Positions 46,927 through 55,856 are shown, counted from the stretch's first letter. The stretch is DNA of 64,000 nt from Microbacterium hatanonis (GCF_008017415.1 NZ_VRSV01000001.1:434001-498000); one strand, 5' to 3'. The notes: generated by a model from the sequence alone, not told the origin. Translations and numbers: made by a program.

Positions 46927-48776
46927 GTCGGCATGCCTACCGAGAGGGCGGCGGCCAGGTCGGGAGACGACAGGTGCTGTGGCTGCTGTGGGGCATCCGG
47001 GCGGCCGATGATGAACAGAGGCACCCGAGTGTTGAGGACGAGTTCGTGGCTGACAGAACCGAGCCGGAAGCGTTGCCAGCCGGACAGCCCGCGGTTGCCG
47101 ACGACGATGATGGCCGGGCTGGGGGATAGATCGAGCAGGGCGCGTGCGGCGTGCCCGCGGACGAGGTGTGATTTCATCTGCACTGTCGGAAAGTGGGCTG
47201 CTGCGAGGTTACTGGCTGCATCGAGGATGCTTCGATGCTCGCCCTCCAGGTCGGAGACGAAGGCGGAGTCGAGGGTTGACAGGGTGTCGTGTAGGACAGG
47301 TTTCGTCCATGCGTGAACCAGGTGCAGTGTCTCGCCACGTCTGGCGGCCTCAGCGGCGGCGGTGAGCACTGCGTCGTTGGATGGGTCGAAGCCGTCGACG
47401 CCGACGGCGACCCCGGTCAGTGACGGGTCGATGGTGGAGGGGACGATTGTGACCGGCCCATGAGCGAGGGCGGGTAGGTGTGCGCCTACCGAGTAGTCGA
47501 ATCGAAGTCGTGGTCCCTTTCGGTCTTCGGTGCCGATGACCATGAGGGTGTCGGGTTGGCTGAGCTCCGACAGGGCATGCAGCACGAAGCCGTGGACGAC
47601 CTTGCCTCGTATTGCTACGTCGGGGGCGGAGTCGCTCACGTCGTTGATGAGCCGCTGCACGGCGCGTTCGTCGAAGGCAATCGTCGTGGCGGTAATCTCC
47701 GAGTCGGTGTCGGCCAGAGGCTCGTCCGCCACCATCACCACATCGACGTGCCCTGGTGTTGGGCCGCTCTTCTCCCGTGCCACTGCCCATTCCAAGGCGG
47801 CCCGGGAAGGGGGACTGCCGTCCCAGCCGACGACGACGTGGACGGGCGGTTGAGTTGGTGTTGAGCGGGGGCTGAGGCCCGTCATGTCGTCGTTCGGTAG
47901 GGCGGATGCTGCCGGCGTCAGGGCAGTGGAGTGGGGGGCGGGTCGCGGGATGATAACGGTCGGCGCGTCGAGATTGAGCAGGATGTCGTAGCTGGCTGTG
48001 CCGAGCAGCATCCGTTCGATGCTTGTTGCGCGGCCATCGCCGATCACAAGGAGCGAGCATCCTGCGGATGCCCTCAATAGCGCCTGTCCTGGGGCTTCGT
48101 CGACAACGGAGCCAACGACGAGCAGTTCCGGGTGACGTCTGCGGGCCTCGTTGACGGCCGCGGTCAGGACATCGGTGTGTTGTGCGTTTGCTTCTGCCAG
48201 CGAGGGGGCCGGCGGCATTGCGCGGTCGCGCCACAGCGACGAGGAGTGCCACGCGTGGACGACGTGCAGTGTCTGGCTCATTTTCGCAGCGTGGGCTGCG
48301 GCGAAAATCAAGGCCGAATGGGCCCCGTCCGAGTCGTCCACCCCGACGACGACGCCGGTCTGGCTCTCCTCGTACTCGTTCGCGATGATGGCCACCGGCC
48401 CGGTCGCGAACGCAGCCAAGCGCGCGCCGACGCTCCATCCGGCGCGGAAGCGCAATACGCTCCGGTGGCGGTCCCCGACTGCCAGAACTGTGCCGGGGCC
48501 CGTGAAGCGGGCTAGCTCTGCGACGGGGTCGCCGACGATGATGCGGGTCTCCACGGTGACGTTCTCATCGAACTCCCGGGTCTCTTCGGCGGCGGTTTCA
48601 ATTGAGATGTCGTCTTCGGGCGGTTCGACTCTTCGCGGATCCAGCCCGTCGAGCAGCACCGTCTCGCGGACGACCTGCACGAGCAGGATCGAGGTCGAGT
48701 TCTGGCCTTGTGCCCATCTCAGCGCTCGACGCGCTGAGATGGATCCGTCCCATCCGATGACAATCGCAGCGTCCAT
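46923..48776 (-). CDS. Four-domain universal stress protein
   Basis: A 617-aa protein made of four tandem USP domains beginning near residues 1 ([14 protein letters not shown]), 141 ([14 protein letters not shown]), 311 ([14 protein letters not shown]) and 454 ([13 protein letters not shown]). A Pro/Ser-rich linker (about 282-310) separates two pairs. Single and double USPs are common; four in one chain is rare. The pairs probably each form the intramolecular equivalent of a USP dimer. First gene of an operon with phosphoketolase. Confidence 0.93.
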   Translation of the reverse strand: MDAAIVIGWDGSISARRALRWAQGQNSTSILLVQVVRETVLLDGLDPRRVEPPEDDISIETAAEETREFDENVTVETRIIVGDPVAELARFTGPGTVLAVGDRHRSVLRFRAGWSVGARLAAFATGPVAIIANEYEESQTGVVVGVDDSDGAHSALIFAAAHAAKMSQTLHVVHAWHSSSLWRDRAMPPAPSLAEANAQHTDVLTAAVNEARRRHPELLVVGSVVDEAPGQALLRASAGCSLLVIGDGRATSIERMLLGTASYDILLNLDAPTVIIPRPAPHSTALTPAASALPNDDMTGLSPRSTPTQPPVHVVVGWDGSPPSRAALEWAVAREKSGPTPGHVDVVMVADEPLADTDSEITATTIAFDERAVQRLINDVSDSAPDVAIRGKVVHGFVLHALSELSQPDTLMVIGTEDRKGPRLRFDYSVGAHLPALAHGPVTIVPSTIDPSLTGVAVGVDGFDPSNDAVLTAAAEAARRGETLHLVHAWTKPVLHDTLSTLDSAFVSDLEGEHRSILDAASNLAAAHFPTVQMKSHLVRGHAARALLDLSPSPAIIVVGNRGLSGWQRFRLGSVSHELVLNTRVPLFIIGRPDAPQQPQHLSSPDLAAALSVGMPT

Positions 48777-48845
48777 GGAGCGTTCCTTTCGTGGCAGCCG
48801 GAACCGGCTACCTCCACAGTCCGTGAGGAGCGTTCCCGGGCGACA

Positions 48846-48859
48846 GGGCCGAACGTCCC
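48846..48859. promoter_or_regulatory. DosR-type site C, upstream of the four-domain USP operon
   Basis: GGGCCGAACGTCCC, the exact reverse complement of site B, 69 bases before ATG 48776. Confidence 0.75.
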
Positions 48860-48891
48860 GCCCTAGGGGTCACGGATCGGAATGGATGACC

Positions 48892-49545
48892 TCAGCGCGA
48901 GAGGCGGTCTTTGCGCACGTCCACCTCGAGGAAAGGTGCGAAGTGCGGGATCGCTCGGGGTTTGGCGGAGCGGGGTGCCTCGACCCGAACGACGACGGCG
49001 AGTTCCTCTGCAGGGCCGCGGTGCGTCGGCGAGCTTTTCCGGCTGCGAAACGTCCGACCATTCACGGTCCTCGGTGTGAGCCTGAGGAAGTTTTGCTTGT
49101 CAGTGGGGTTTGCTGAGACGAGCGACAGAACTCCGGATTCCTCGATATCGAAGTCCACACTCATCCGCTCAGCGATACCCCGCACGACCACGCTCCACCG
49201 CAGTCCGTCATGGTCCCCGTCCACCTCGAACGCGACGTCAGGGTTGTTCGCAATGCCCCGAAGTTTCGCACCGGGTGCGGAGCGCATAAAGATGTGGCCG
49301 TCCGCGGCGAGATAGTTGAGGGGAAACAGGTCTGGCACGCCGTCGACACCGTCTATGGCGATCCTGCCGAAGTCGGCCCGTTCGAGAAGGTGCCAGCAAT
49401 CATCGACCGACAGGCTCTCAACCCCGAGCGGCGACGGGGTGGGCGAGGGCACCCGGTGCTTCAGCAAGTAGGGATTGACGCCCCAGATCCCGGCGGGCGG
49501 AAAGGGCGTCCCTGGGTTCGGAGCCGTGGGGCGAGATGTCGTCAT
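48892..49545 (-). CDS. Pyridoxamine-5'-phosphate-oxidase-fold protein
   Basis: A 217-aa protein. After an ~40-residue Pro-rich start, the PPOX split-barrel is visible: SVDDCWHLLERADFGRIAI, DLFPLNYLAADGHIFMRSAPG and AFEVDGDHDGLRWSVVVRG. The fold binds FMN, F420 or heme; related proteins belong to the mycobacterial DosR regulon. ATG 49545 follows a GAAAGGA ribosome site. DosR-type site D lies just upstream. Ligand and substrate unknown. Confidence 0.88.
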   Translation of the reverse strand: MTTSRPTAPNPGTPFPPAGIWGVNPYLLKHRVPSPTPSPLGVESLSVDDCWHLLERADFGRIAIDGVDGVPDLFPLNYLAADGHIFMRSAPGAKLRGIANNPDVAFEVDGDHDGLRWSVVVRGIAERMSVDFDIEESGVLSLVSANPTDKQNFLRLTPRTVNGRTFRSRKSSPTHRGPAEELAVVVRVEAPRSAKPRAIPHFAPFLEVDVRKDRLSR

Positions 49546-49601
49546 GAGAAGGTCCTTTCGTCTAGCAGAACCAGCAAACGTCGTAGGCCAATCCACCGGT
49601 A

Positions 49602-49615
49602 GGGGCGAAGGTCCC
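49602..49615. promoter_or_regulatory. DosR-type site D, upstream of the PPOX-fold gene
   Basis: GGGGCGAAGGTCCC, 56 bases before ATG 49545. Fits RGGACNTTCGSCYC on the minus strand. Confidence 0.7.
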
Positions 49616-49693
49616 TTCAGAGCGTCGGACCAGCGACGCGCGTGCCGCACACGGCAAGCGAGAGCAAGGACGTGTGGGCCGTGGCGCAGCCGG

Positions 49694-50209
49694 TTATGTT
49701 CGGGGCCGGAAGCGTGCGCGCGTGTAGCCGTAGCTGCCGAGGCCGGTGCCGTCTCCGAGTGCGGACACCTGTCCCGTTTCATCGGCCACCCACGTGCGCC
49801 TGTCGTGGGCTTTGCGGAGATGAACGATGGGGTCTCGAGCGGGTATCAGGATGACTCCGTTGCGTGCGTCGAGCGTGCGGAGTAGCGATTCGCACGTTCC
49901 GTGGTGCATGCGCTCCGTTATTGACGCACCCGGGTGGCGTACGAGATAGGCGCCCACGCAGCGCGCGAGGGATGTTCGAGCACCGCGCGCCAGGTCGATG
50001 GACCCCAGTTCCCGCCGTGAGTGGAGGTCATCGACCAACCGGATCACTTGCACGTCGCCGCCGGTGATGTGGGCGATGAGTTCTGCAGCGCGGAGAACGT
50101 TCGTCGAGACGATGCCTGTTCCTGTTACTACTGCGACGTCGGGGCGTGCTTCACGAGTTAAGACCTCACTCCTGTCGTTTCGGATCGCCGGTACTGCTGG
50201 TCTGGTCAT
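49694..50209 (-). CDS. Degenerate universal-stress-like protein
   Basis: A 171-aa protein with a USP-like alpha/beta core (PDVAVVTGTGIVSTNVLRAA, then GVILIPARDPIVH) but no intact ATP loop. ATG 50209 is chosen for the AGAGG six bases upstream. It is the last gene of the 52310-49694 unit, 48 bases after the VIT1-like gene. It is possibly a diverged USP. Function uncertain. Confidence 0.6.
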   Translation of the reverse strand: MTRPAVPAIRNDRSEVLTREARPDVAVVTGTGIVSTNVLRAAELIAHITGGDVQVIRLVDDLHSRRELGSIDLARGARTSLARCVGAYLVRHPGASITERMHHGTCESLLRTLDARNGVILIPARDPIVHLRKAHDRRTWVADETGQVSALGDGTGLGSYGYTRARFRPRT

Positions 50210-50257
50210 CGTGTACCTCTCGTGTGACTCGGCGTGCATCTGGTTCGTCATGAACCG

Positions 50258-50980
50258 CTATGCAATGCCCGCCGCTCCCAGGAGCGTCCCGATGCCGTAG
50301 GTCGCCACGAGCGCGATTGCACCCCCGACGACGACGCGCAAAGTCGATTTGGCGCGCGAACTGCCGCCGAGCTGGGCAGAGATCCATCCGGTGAGTGTGA
50401 GCGCGACGAGGACGGCAAGAAAGGTGCTCGGCACCCGCCAGCCGTCTGGTGGGAGGAGGACAGCCAGGAGCGGGAGCAACGCTCCGATGGTGAAGGCGAC
50501 GGCCGATGCACCGGCGGCGTGCCAGGCGCTCACGACGTCGGTCTCGTCGATGTTCAGTTCGGCGGAGAGGTGCGCGGCGACGGCGTCGTGGGCGGTGAGT
50601 TCGAGCGCAACTTGCTGCGCGGTGGCGGGGCTGAGGCCCTTCGCACGGTAGAGGCCTGCCAGTTCCCCCAGCTCTTCGTCCGGCATCTCAAGAAGTTCGC
50701 GCTTCTCTTTCGCGATGAGTGCTCGTTCGCTGTCACTTTGGCTGCTGACCGACACGTACTCTCCGAGGGCCATCGAGATGGCCCCGCCGACAAGCCCGGC
50801 AATTCCTGCGGTGAGGACAGGCGCGAGGTTGCTTGTGGCTCCGGCGACTCCCACGACAATGGCGGCGACGGAAACGATGCCGTCGTTCGCTCCCAGGACG
50901 CCAGCGCGCAACCAGTTGAGGCGTTGGGCAAGGCCCTGCCTGTGCGGTTCACCAAGGTGTGGCGGCGGCTCGGCGGTCAT
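50258..50980 (-). CDS. VIT1/CCC1-family iron/manganese transporter
   Basis: A 240-aa membrane protein. LRAGVLGANDGIVSVAAIVVG opens the first membrane segment, GGAISMALGEYVSVSSQ follows, and four further segments end at GIGTLLGAAG. The cytoplasmic helical hairpin with Glu-rich EKRELLEMPDEELGEL is the metal-binding region of the family, which moves Fe(II)/Mn(II) out of the cytoplasm. ATGA overlap with the DUF1003 gene couples their translation. It may protect from iron stress in the hypoxia response. Confidence 0.93.
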   Translation of the reverse strand: MTAEPPPHLGEPHRQGLAQRLNWLRAGVLGANDGIVSVAAIVVGVAGATSNLAPVLTAGIAGLVGGAISMALGEYVSVSSQSDSERALIAKEKRELLEMPDEELGELAGLYRAKGLSPATAQQVALELTAHDAVAAHLSAELNIDETDVVSAWHAAGASAVAFTIGALLPLLAVLLPPDGWRVPSTFLAVLVALTLTGWISAQLGGSSRAKSTLRVVVGGAIALVATYGIGTLLGAAGIA

Positions 50981-51453
50981 CGGCGGGCCTCCGGCGGCCG
51001 GTCCGATATGAGCAGTTGGATGAGGGTGAGCTGTCGGCGGTTGATGGCCATCAGTTCCTCGATCTCGTCTTTTGCCGCCGCGTCCGTCTCGAAGTCGTGC
51101 TGGGCGAGGGCTGCGGAGATGGCGTCTTGACGTTTCGCGGCGATGAGGAGGATGGCGCCTTGCAGGCCGGCCAGCATGCTGAGGAAAAGGTTGAGCAGGA
51201 TGAAGGGGTAGGGATCCCAACCGAACCGCGTCGCGTTGACGATGGCCCACACGACCATCAGCGATACGAAGATGCCGATGAACATCCAGGAACCCATGTA
51301 ATTGCGGAGGCGATCTGCCGCCCGCTCCCCTCGAGTCAGGGTCTCGGCTTGCTGGCGGTGCCAGTTACTCGTTGGGCGATGTCGACGACGATGGGATTGA
51401 GCACTTTCCGCATTCGGGCGCTGCGGGGCTTTGGCGTTCATGGCGGACGTCAT
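50977..51453 (-). CDS. DUF1003 membrane protein
   Basis: A 158-aa protein. After a basic N-terminus, MGSWMFIGIFVSLMVVWAIVN and DPYPFILLNLFLSMLAGLQG are the two family-typical membrane segments, followed by a polar helical tail. DUF1003 has unknown function. It overlaps by ATGA both the upstream dehydrogenase and the downstream VIT1-like gene, so translation of all three is coupled. Confidence 0.9.
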   Translation of the reverse strand: MTSAMNAKAPQRPNAESAQSHRRRHRPTSNWHRQQAETLTRGERAADRLRNYMGSWMFIGIFVSLMVVWAIVNATRFGWDPYPFILLNLFLSMLAGLQGAILLIAAKRQDAISAALAQHDFETDAAAKDEIEELMAINRRQLTLIQLLISDRPPEARR

Positions 51454-52310
51454 CGGTAGGTGTAAAAGCCTTCGCCCGTTGAGGTGCCTAGCTTCCCCTT
51501 GTCGATGTAGTTCGTCTTCAGATATGCAGCCCACGCCTGCGAGGTCTGTTCAGGGCTTGCGGCGGCGACGTTGTACGCGGTCGTGAGACCGACGACGTCG
51601 TAGATCTGAAACGGACCCACGGGTGCGCCGGTCGCGATCCGCCACGTCTTGTCGATGGTCTCCACGTCAGCGACACCCTCCAGGAGAAGCCCCGCCGCCG
51701 CATCGAGCAGCGGGACGAGCAACGAGTTGAGCACGTACCCGGCCTTCTCCTTCTTCAGCTCGATGGGGACGAGCCCGCTGCGCTGCGCGAAGTCGACAAC
51801 CGCCTGATAGACGGCGGGGTCGGTGTCGGATGTGCCCATGATCTCCGCGGTGTTCTGACGCCACACGTTGTTGGCGTAGTGAAGCGCGAGGAATTGGTTT
51901 GGCCGACCGGTGAAGCCCTTCAGATCACTGGGGAGGAGGGTGGACGAGTTCGTCGCGAAGATCGCCTGCGCCGGCGCGACTGCGGCGAGCTGCTCGTAGA
52001 GTGCGCGTTTGATGCCGAGGTTCTCGGGTACCGCCTCAATGACCAGGTCTGCACCGGAGACAGCGTCCTTGAGGTCGGACGAGTATCGAATGCCCTCGAG
52101 CGCCCGGGTCGTGGTGACGGTTGTCGCACCAGCGACGTTGTCGGTGACATACACACCCGCGAGGTGTTCCATCCGGGCCCGGCCAGCCCGCACGGCAACA
52201 TCGTCGATGTCGTACGCAGTCACGTCGAAGCCGTGGAACGCCGCCTGGTAGGCGATCTGGCTTCCCAAGACTCCCGTCCCGAGAACCGTGACTTTCTGAA
52301 TACCGGGCAT
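51450..52310 (-). CDS. 3-hydroxyacyl-CoA dehydrogenase family protein
   Basis: A 286-aa NAD-dependent dehydrogenase. Rossmann GTGVLGSQIA at about 11-20, VIEAVPENLGIK, FATNSSTL and the catalytic-type His in FLALHYANN are visible, as in 3-hydroxybutyryl-CoA dehydrogenases. It oxidises 3-hydroxyacyl-CoA. ATG 52310 has GGAGGAAG upstream. First gene of a coupled operon (dehydrogenase, DUF1003, VIT1-like, USP-like), behind DosR-type site E. It could recycle NADH or use lipids in stasis. Confidence 0.92.
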   Translation of the reverse strand: MPGIQKVTVLGTGVLGSQIAYQAAFHGFDVTAYDIDDVAVRAGRARMEHLAGVYVTDNVAGATTVTTTRALEGIRYSSDLKDAVSGADLVIEAVPENLGIKRALYEQLAAVAPAQAIFATNSSTLLPSDLKGFTGRPNQFLALHYANNVWRQNTAEIMGTSDTDPAVYQAVVDFAQRSGLVPIELKKEKAGYVLNSLLVPLLDAAAGLLLEGVADVETIDKTWRIATGAPVGPFQIYDVVGLTTAYNVAAASPEQTSQAWAAYLKTNYIDKGKLGTSTGEGFYTYR

Positions 52311-52421
52311 GAGCGACTTCCTCCGTGATGAACGTTCTGCCGCCAATCCCAGCGCCCAGAGGTGAGGACGCCGGTGACCCGCAGCCTCACTCACTTCACC
52401 CCAGTCCGCAGATCACGACAA

Positions 52422-52435
52422 GGGGCGAAAGTCCT
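52422..52435. promoter_or_regulatory. DosR-type site E, between divergent operons
   Basis: GGGGCGAAAGTCCT, 111 bases from the dehydrogenase start and 98 from the BON gene start. It fits RGGACNTTCGSCYC on the minus strand and could serve both directions. Confidence 0.65.
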
Positions 52436-52533
52436 TCGACGCTGGGCGGGACCATCGGCACTGTTCACCGTGACAGTCCCGGGGCGATGCTCGGACTAGC
52501 AGGCAACTGCCCCACACGAACGGAAGGCTCATC

Positions 52534-53205
52534 ATGAGCATCGCAACCACCACGCACAGCGACCACGATCTGCAAACCTCGGTGCAGGATGAACTCGATT
52601 GGACGCCTGAGGTCGACTCCGCACGGATCGGTGTCGCGGTCGCCGACGGAGTGATCACCCTGTCAGGAGAGGTACACAGCTTCTCCCAGCGCGTGGCCGC
52701 CAAGACCGCCGCGCTGCGCGTGCACGGTGCGTCCCTAGTGAGGGACGCTCTGTCCGTGCACCCGACGATGCAACGCCCGGCCACCGAAGCTCACATCCGT
52801 AAGGAGGTCCGGAACGCCCTCTCATCCGCGGGCGACGTGCCTCACACCGTCGAAGCCCAGGTCGATGCCCACAAGGTGATTCTCACTGGCGAGGTGCTCT
52901 GGGACTTCCAGCGCCAGGCGGCGGAACGCATGGTGCAGCACCTTCGCGGGGTCTACACCGTCGACAACGAAATCACCCTCACCGCTCGGCCGTCCGCGGT
53001 CAATACGGCGCAGCGAATAAAGGACGCCTTCGTTCGCAGTGCTCAGCTCGACGCGGACTTCATCACCGTTTCCGTCGAGGGCACCAGGGCCGTCCTCACT
53101 GGCCGTGTGCGGTCTTCGGCCGAGAAAGAGCAGGCGGAACTCGCGACATGGGCATCGCCCCACGTCACGCACGTCGACAACTACCTGATGGTCCAGGCAT
53201 CGTAG
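52534..53205 (+). CDS. BON-domain protein (three BON repeats)
   Basis: A 223-aa protein with three BON repeats at about 13-75, 85-148 and 158-220. Each has the GVITLSGEV / KVILTGEVLWDFQRQAAE / RAVLTGRVRSSAEKEQAE core. BON domains bind phospholipid or ligands in stress responses. There is no signal peptide, so it is cytoplasmic. It is divergent from the dehydrogenase operon and likely shares site E. A hairpin follows (53210-53238). Confidence 0.92.
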   Translation: MSIATTTHSDHDLQTSVQDELDWTPEVDSARIGVAVADGVITLSGEVHSFSQRVAAKTAALRVHGASLVRDALSVHPTMQRPATEAHIRKEVRNALSSAGDVPHTVEAQVDAHKVILTGEVLWDFQRQAAERMVQHLRGVYTVDNEITLTARPSAVNTAQRIKDAFVRSAQLDADFITVSVEGTRAVLTGRVRSSAEKEQAELATWASPHVTHVDNYLMVQAS

Positions 53206-53209
53206 TCAC

Positions 53210-53238
53210 GCGAGCAGTGGCCGTCGTTAGCTGCTCGC
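53210..53238. repeat. Hairpin after the BON gene
   Basis: GCGAGCAG at 53210-53217 pairs with CTGCTCGC at 53231-53238. It may act as a weak terminator. Confidence 0.5.
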
Positions 53239-53307
53239 ACCAGAAGACTCGGGAGCCGCGGACCGGGGGATCAAGAACCGCGACCCGTCGCGCCGGTCGG
53301 TAGATTC

Positions 53308-53712
53308 GTGCGTCTGTCCTCAGCAGTGTTATTCGTCCGCGACCTCGAACTGTCCGTCGCGTTCTACAGCGAACTCCTCGAATTTGTCCCGACCGTGAGA
53401 ACCGCCACGGCCGCCCTCCTGGTGGGTCCGGAGCACTACCAGCTTTACTTACGCGCTATGCGGCGGCGAGACGGTCGCGAAACCGGCACCGTGGGGATCC
53501 AGTATGTGATCTGGGCCGCTGAAACCCTCGAGGATCTCGACCGTTCCGAAAACGTACTTCGTAGAAAATCGAAAAGCGTCACTCGGGAACAACGCGACGG
53601 GTTCGACGTGGTCCAGGGCTCGGATCCAGATGACGGACCGGTCGTCATCGTGTTCCCAGGCCCCGACCATCGGCCGCGAGATCAGATCATCCCGAGGATC
53701 TACACCTGGTAG
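53308..53712 (+). CDS. Glyoxalase/VOC-superfamily protein
   Basis: A 134-aa protein starting at GTG 53308. LFVRDLELSVAFYSELLEF is the typical first VOC module, followed by a second half ending with DPDDGPVVIVFPGP. The family includes glyoxalases, dioxygenases and resistance proteins; the metal ligands here cannot be assigned surely. No promoter box of the DosR type was found before it. Confidence 0.75.
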   Translation: MRLSSAVLFVRDLELSVAFYSELLEFVPTVRTATAALLVGPEHYQLYLRAMRRRDGRETGTVGIQYVIWAAETLEDLDRSENVLRRKSKSVTREQRDGFDVVQGSDPDDGPVVIVFPGPDHRPRDQIIPRIYTW

Positions 53713-53741
53713 GGGTGCGAAAGCCTTGGTGCGACCATGAC

Positions 53742-53918
53742 TCAACTAGCCGTGTGCCTCGCGACAACGTCGGCAATGATCTCGTCCAGCGTGCGGCGCC
53801 CCTCGATGTAGTCCTCAGCGTCCTGAAGTGCGGCGGCCGTCGGCTTCAGTCCGTCGAGTCGCAGCGACGCGAACGCTTCCTCCACGCCGCGGCGGCGCTG
53901 GTCGGGTGTCAGGTCCAT
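53742..53918 (-). CDS. VbhA-like antitoxin (no Fic toxin beside it)
   Basis: A 58-aa protein (GVEEAFASLRLDGLKP, then IEGRRTLDEII), matching the VbhA family of short antitoxins that block Fic AMP-transferases. ATG 53918 or GTG 53936 could start it; the latter almost touches the upstream stop at 53938. No Fic protein is within the window, so the toxin is absent or the protein has another role. Last gene of a minus-strand unit. Confidence 0.7.
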   Translation of the reverse strand: MDLTPDQRRRGVEEAFASLRLDGLKPTAAALQDAEDYIEGRRTLDEIIADVVARHTAS

Positions 53919-53937
53919 ACCTGCCCCGTTCGGCACC

Positions 53938-54858
53938 TCAACTGAGGCCCAAGTCCCTCGCCCATTCGATGACCTTCCGCAGTCCCTCGTGCGTGCCGAG
54001 AAGTTCGCGGGGAGCGCGGCCGCCGAACGCTTCGTTGGCGAAACGCATCACCACGTCAACGTCGAGTGCGGTGTATTCGTTCGGCATCGCCCTCAGCACA
54101 TCGCCGATTCCGGGCAGAATGCTGCGGCCGTCATCGTTGACCTGCCAGGGCGCGAACCGGGGGCTACCGTCGACGTCGGCGGTAGAGAGTTCTCCGACGT
54201 CGCTCATCCGTTGGAGCTCCGCTTCATCGACTCGAACCAGCGCGCTCACGTCACGCAGGGGAAGCCAGGTGCTGAGGATGCCGTCGGAGTAGCGGCTGGT
54301 CCATTCGAGGTGAGCCTCGGCGCTGCGCCGCCCACCTTCGCCGAACGCGGCCGCAGAGACCCCGCCCATGATGGCGGCCCACTTCTCCGCCGCGGTGAGT
54401 TCATCGCGTGGGTTCGCTGATGCTTTGTTCCGCGGAGCGGGTTGGGCAACGGCCCAGGTGTCGCCGGTCACAATCTGGAACCCCGCCGAGTCGTCGTCGC
54501 AGAGGACCAGGTAGTAGCCACCCCCGTTGATGCGCAGTACGCCGGGGCGACCGCACCTTTCGCATGTGTTGTCTGCTTCCTCCTGCGCCGCGAGCACGGC
54601 CCGGCGGAATGGTTCGCGGGCGTCACCGGTGAGCGAGGTCGTTGCCCCGTAATGAAGTCCGCCGAGCTTCTGTTTGACCTGGCTGATGGTGTAGTTCGGG
54701 TCGAGTTCCGCGAGCTGCGCGTCGAGGCGGGCGAGGAGCGGCCACCAGCCCTGCCTGACGGCCAGGGCCGCCCACATCGGCGGTTGCCGGTCGAGGATGC
54801 GCTGCAGCTCGGGCGGGTAGCCCTCACCGGCCCAGTTGATGAGTTCTACGTCGTTCAA
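53938..54858 (-). CDS. Hypothetical protein with zinc knuckle and ParS/MbcA-like C-terminus
   Basis: A 306-aa protein. A CERCGRPG knuckle near residue 98 is followed by a GGGYYLVLCDDD strand. The C-terminal ~50 residues (MRFANEAFGGRAPRELLGTH) resemble the toxin-binding domain of Xre/MbcA/ParS antitoxins, where GGRxPxELL is typical. It lies between a similar smaller gene and the VbhA-like gene in one unit. Antitoxin role is inference; no RES/MbcT toxin was recognised. Confidence 0.5.
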   Translation of the reverse strand: MNDVELINWAGEGYPPELQRILDRQPPMWAALAVRQGWWPLLARLDAQLAELDPNYTISQVKQKLGGLHYGATTSLTGDAREPFRRAVLAAQEEADNTCERCGRPGVLRINGGGYYLVLCDDDSAGFQIVTGDTWAVAQPAPRNKASANPRDELTAAEKWAAIMGGVSAAAFGEGGRRSAEAHLEWTSRYSDGILSTWLPLRDVSALVRVDEAELQRMSDVGELSTADVDGSPRFAPWQVNDDGRSILPGIGDVLRAMPNEYTALDVDVVMRFANEAFGGRAPRELLGTHEGLRKVIEWARDLGLS

Positions 54859-54888
54859 GGGTCTACCTCCTCCCGTCTGGTCCCCACG

Positions 54889-55269
54889 TCACTGTGCCCA
54901 GGCGTGGGCGACATGTTCAGCGTCATGAATTACCTGCGATGTCTTGCCGCCACGGAGCTCGTCGATGGGGCTTCGGTTCACGTCGTCCGGCGGCGGGGTG
55001 AAGACCAACCACTGGGCCCAGGTCCATGAATCGTCGACGCCGGTACGCAGGATGGTCAGGATCTCGTGGAGCCCTCTGATGACTTCGCCCTCCCGGACCT
55101 GCCACGTTGGGTACAACGTTGAGCCGTCGTCGGCCACAAGCGCCAGGATGCGTAAGTCTCGGGTCGCATCATCGAGCTCACCGATGGTCATCCCGAGCTT
55201 TCGACGGATGGACTGCGCTGTGTAGCAAGGACCGACGAACTCGACCCAGGGGTTGGTGTCCTCACTCAC
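54889..55269 (-). CDS. Small protein with MbcA/ParS-like C-terminus
   Basis: A 126-aa protein starting at GTG 55269, which overlaps the upstream stop (GTGA). The C-terminal WTWAQWLVFTPPPDDVN then SPIDELRGGK resembles the MbcA/ParS antitoxin domain, like the end of the next gene. The N-terminal half has a helix-turn-helix-like IRRKLGMTIGELDDATRD. It probably belongs to the same regulatory or antitoxin unit. Confidence 0.5.
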   Translation of the reverse strand: MSEDTNPWVEFVGPCYTAQSIRRKLGMTIGELDDATRDLRILALVADDGSTLYPTWQVREGEVIRGLHEILTILRTGVDDSWTWAQWLVFTPPPDDVNRSPIDELRGGKTSQVIHDAEHVAHAWAQ

Positions 55270-55682
55270 GACGACCCTTCGCTGCGCCCTGCTTGTCGGG
55301 AACGAGACCGCTCCCGAAATGACGGCCCAACGCGCAGGCTGCGAGGTACGCCCACATCCCAGTTGATCCAGCCTTGGCGCTTCCACTCGATTGCGACGTG
55401 TCGCCGAAAGGACTGCATGATGTCGTGTCTGGATTTACTACTGACGTGAGCGGGCCAGGGCGGCTGCAACGGCGAACTTTGCGGCAGAAGCTCGTCGAAG
55501 ACCTCGGCGAAGGTGGGGCCCCGGCCGGTACGGCGACGAATACGAGCTACATGAATCGCTGCGGCCATACCCCAGTCGGCGCCGCGCTCATCGCCGGTCA
55601 GCACCTCGAAGGCGATGTACCAATGGGGAGGGGGGTCGCCAGGCGTTGCTCGCCACCATGGAGGACGTGTATCGACGGTCAC
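55266..55682 (-). CDS. Predicted small winged-helix-type protein
   Basis: A 138-aa protein; GTG 55682 is my preferred start. RRRTGRGPTFAEVFDELLP and FRRHVAIEWKRQGWINWDVG followed by VPRSLRVG resemble small winged-helix proteins on actinobacterial mobile DNA. It is the first gene of a four-gene minus-strand unit (55682-53742). No toxin motif visible. Confidence 0.45.
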   Translation of the reverse strand: MTVDTRPPWWRATPGDPPPHWYIAFEVLTGDERGADWGMAAAIHVARIRRRTGRGPTFAEVFDELLPQSSPLQPPWPAHVSSKSRHDIMQSFRRHVAIEWKRQGWINWDVGVPRSLRVGPSFRERSRSRQAGRSEGSS

Positions 55683-55856
55683 TACATCTCGACAATCAGG
55701 GCCGACACGAACATGGGGCGGTGCGGCGACCGTCAACCCGAGAGCCGGCGCACAGCAGCACACGTGCAGGTCGATGCCGCGGGGACCGCGTTCCGTCGAG
55801 ATAGTGATTGTTTCGTATGGCTGAGGAAATTATGCCACATATAGGTGGCCAGCTGA

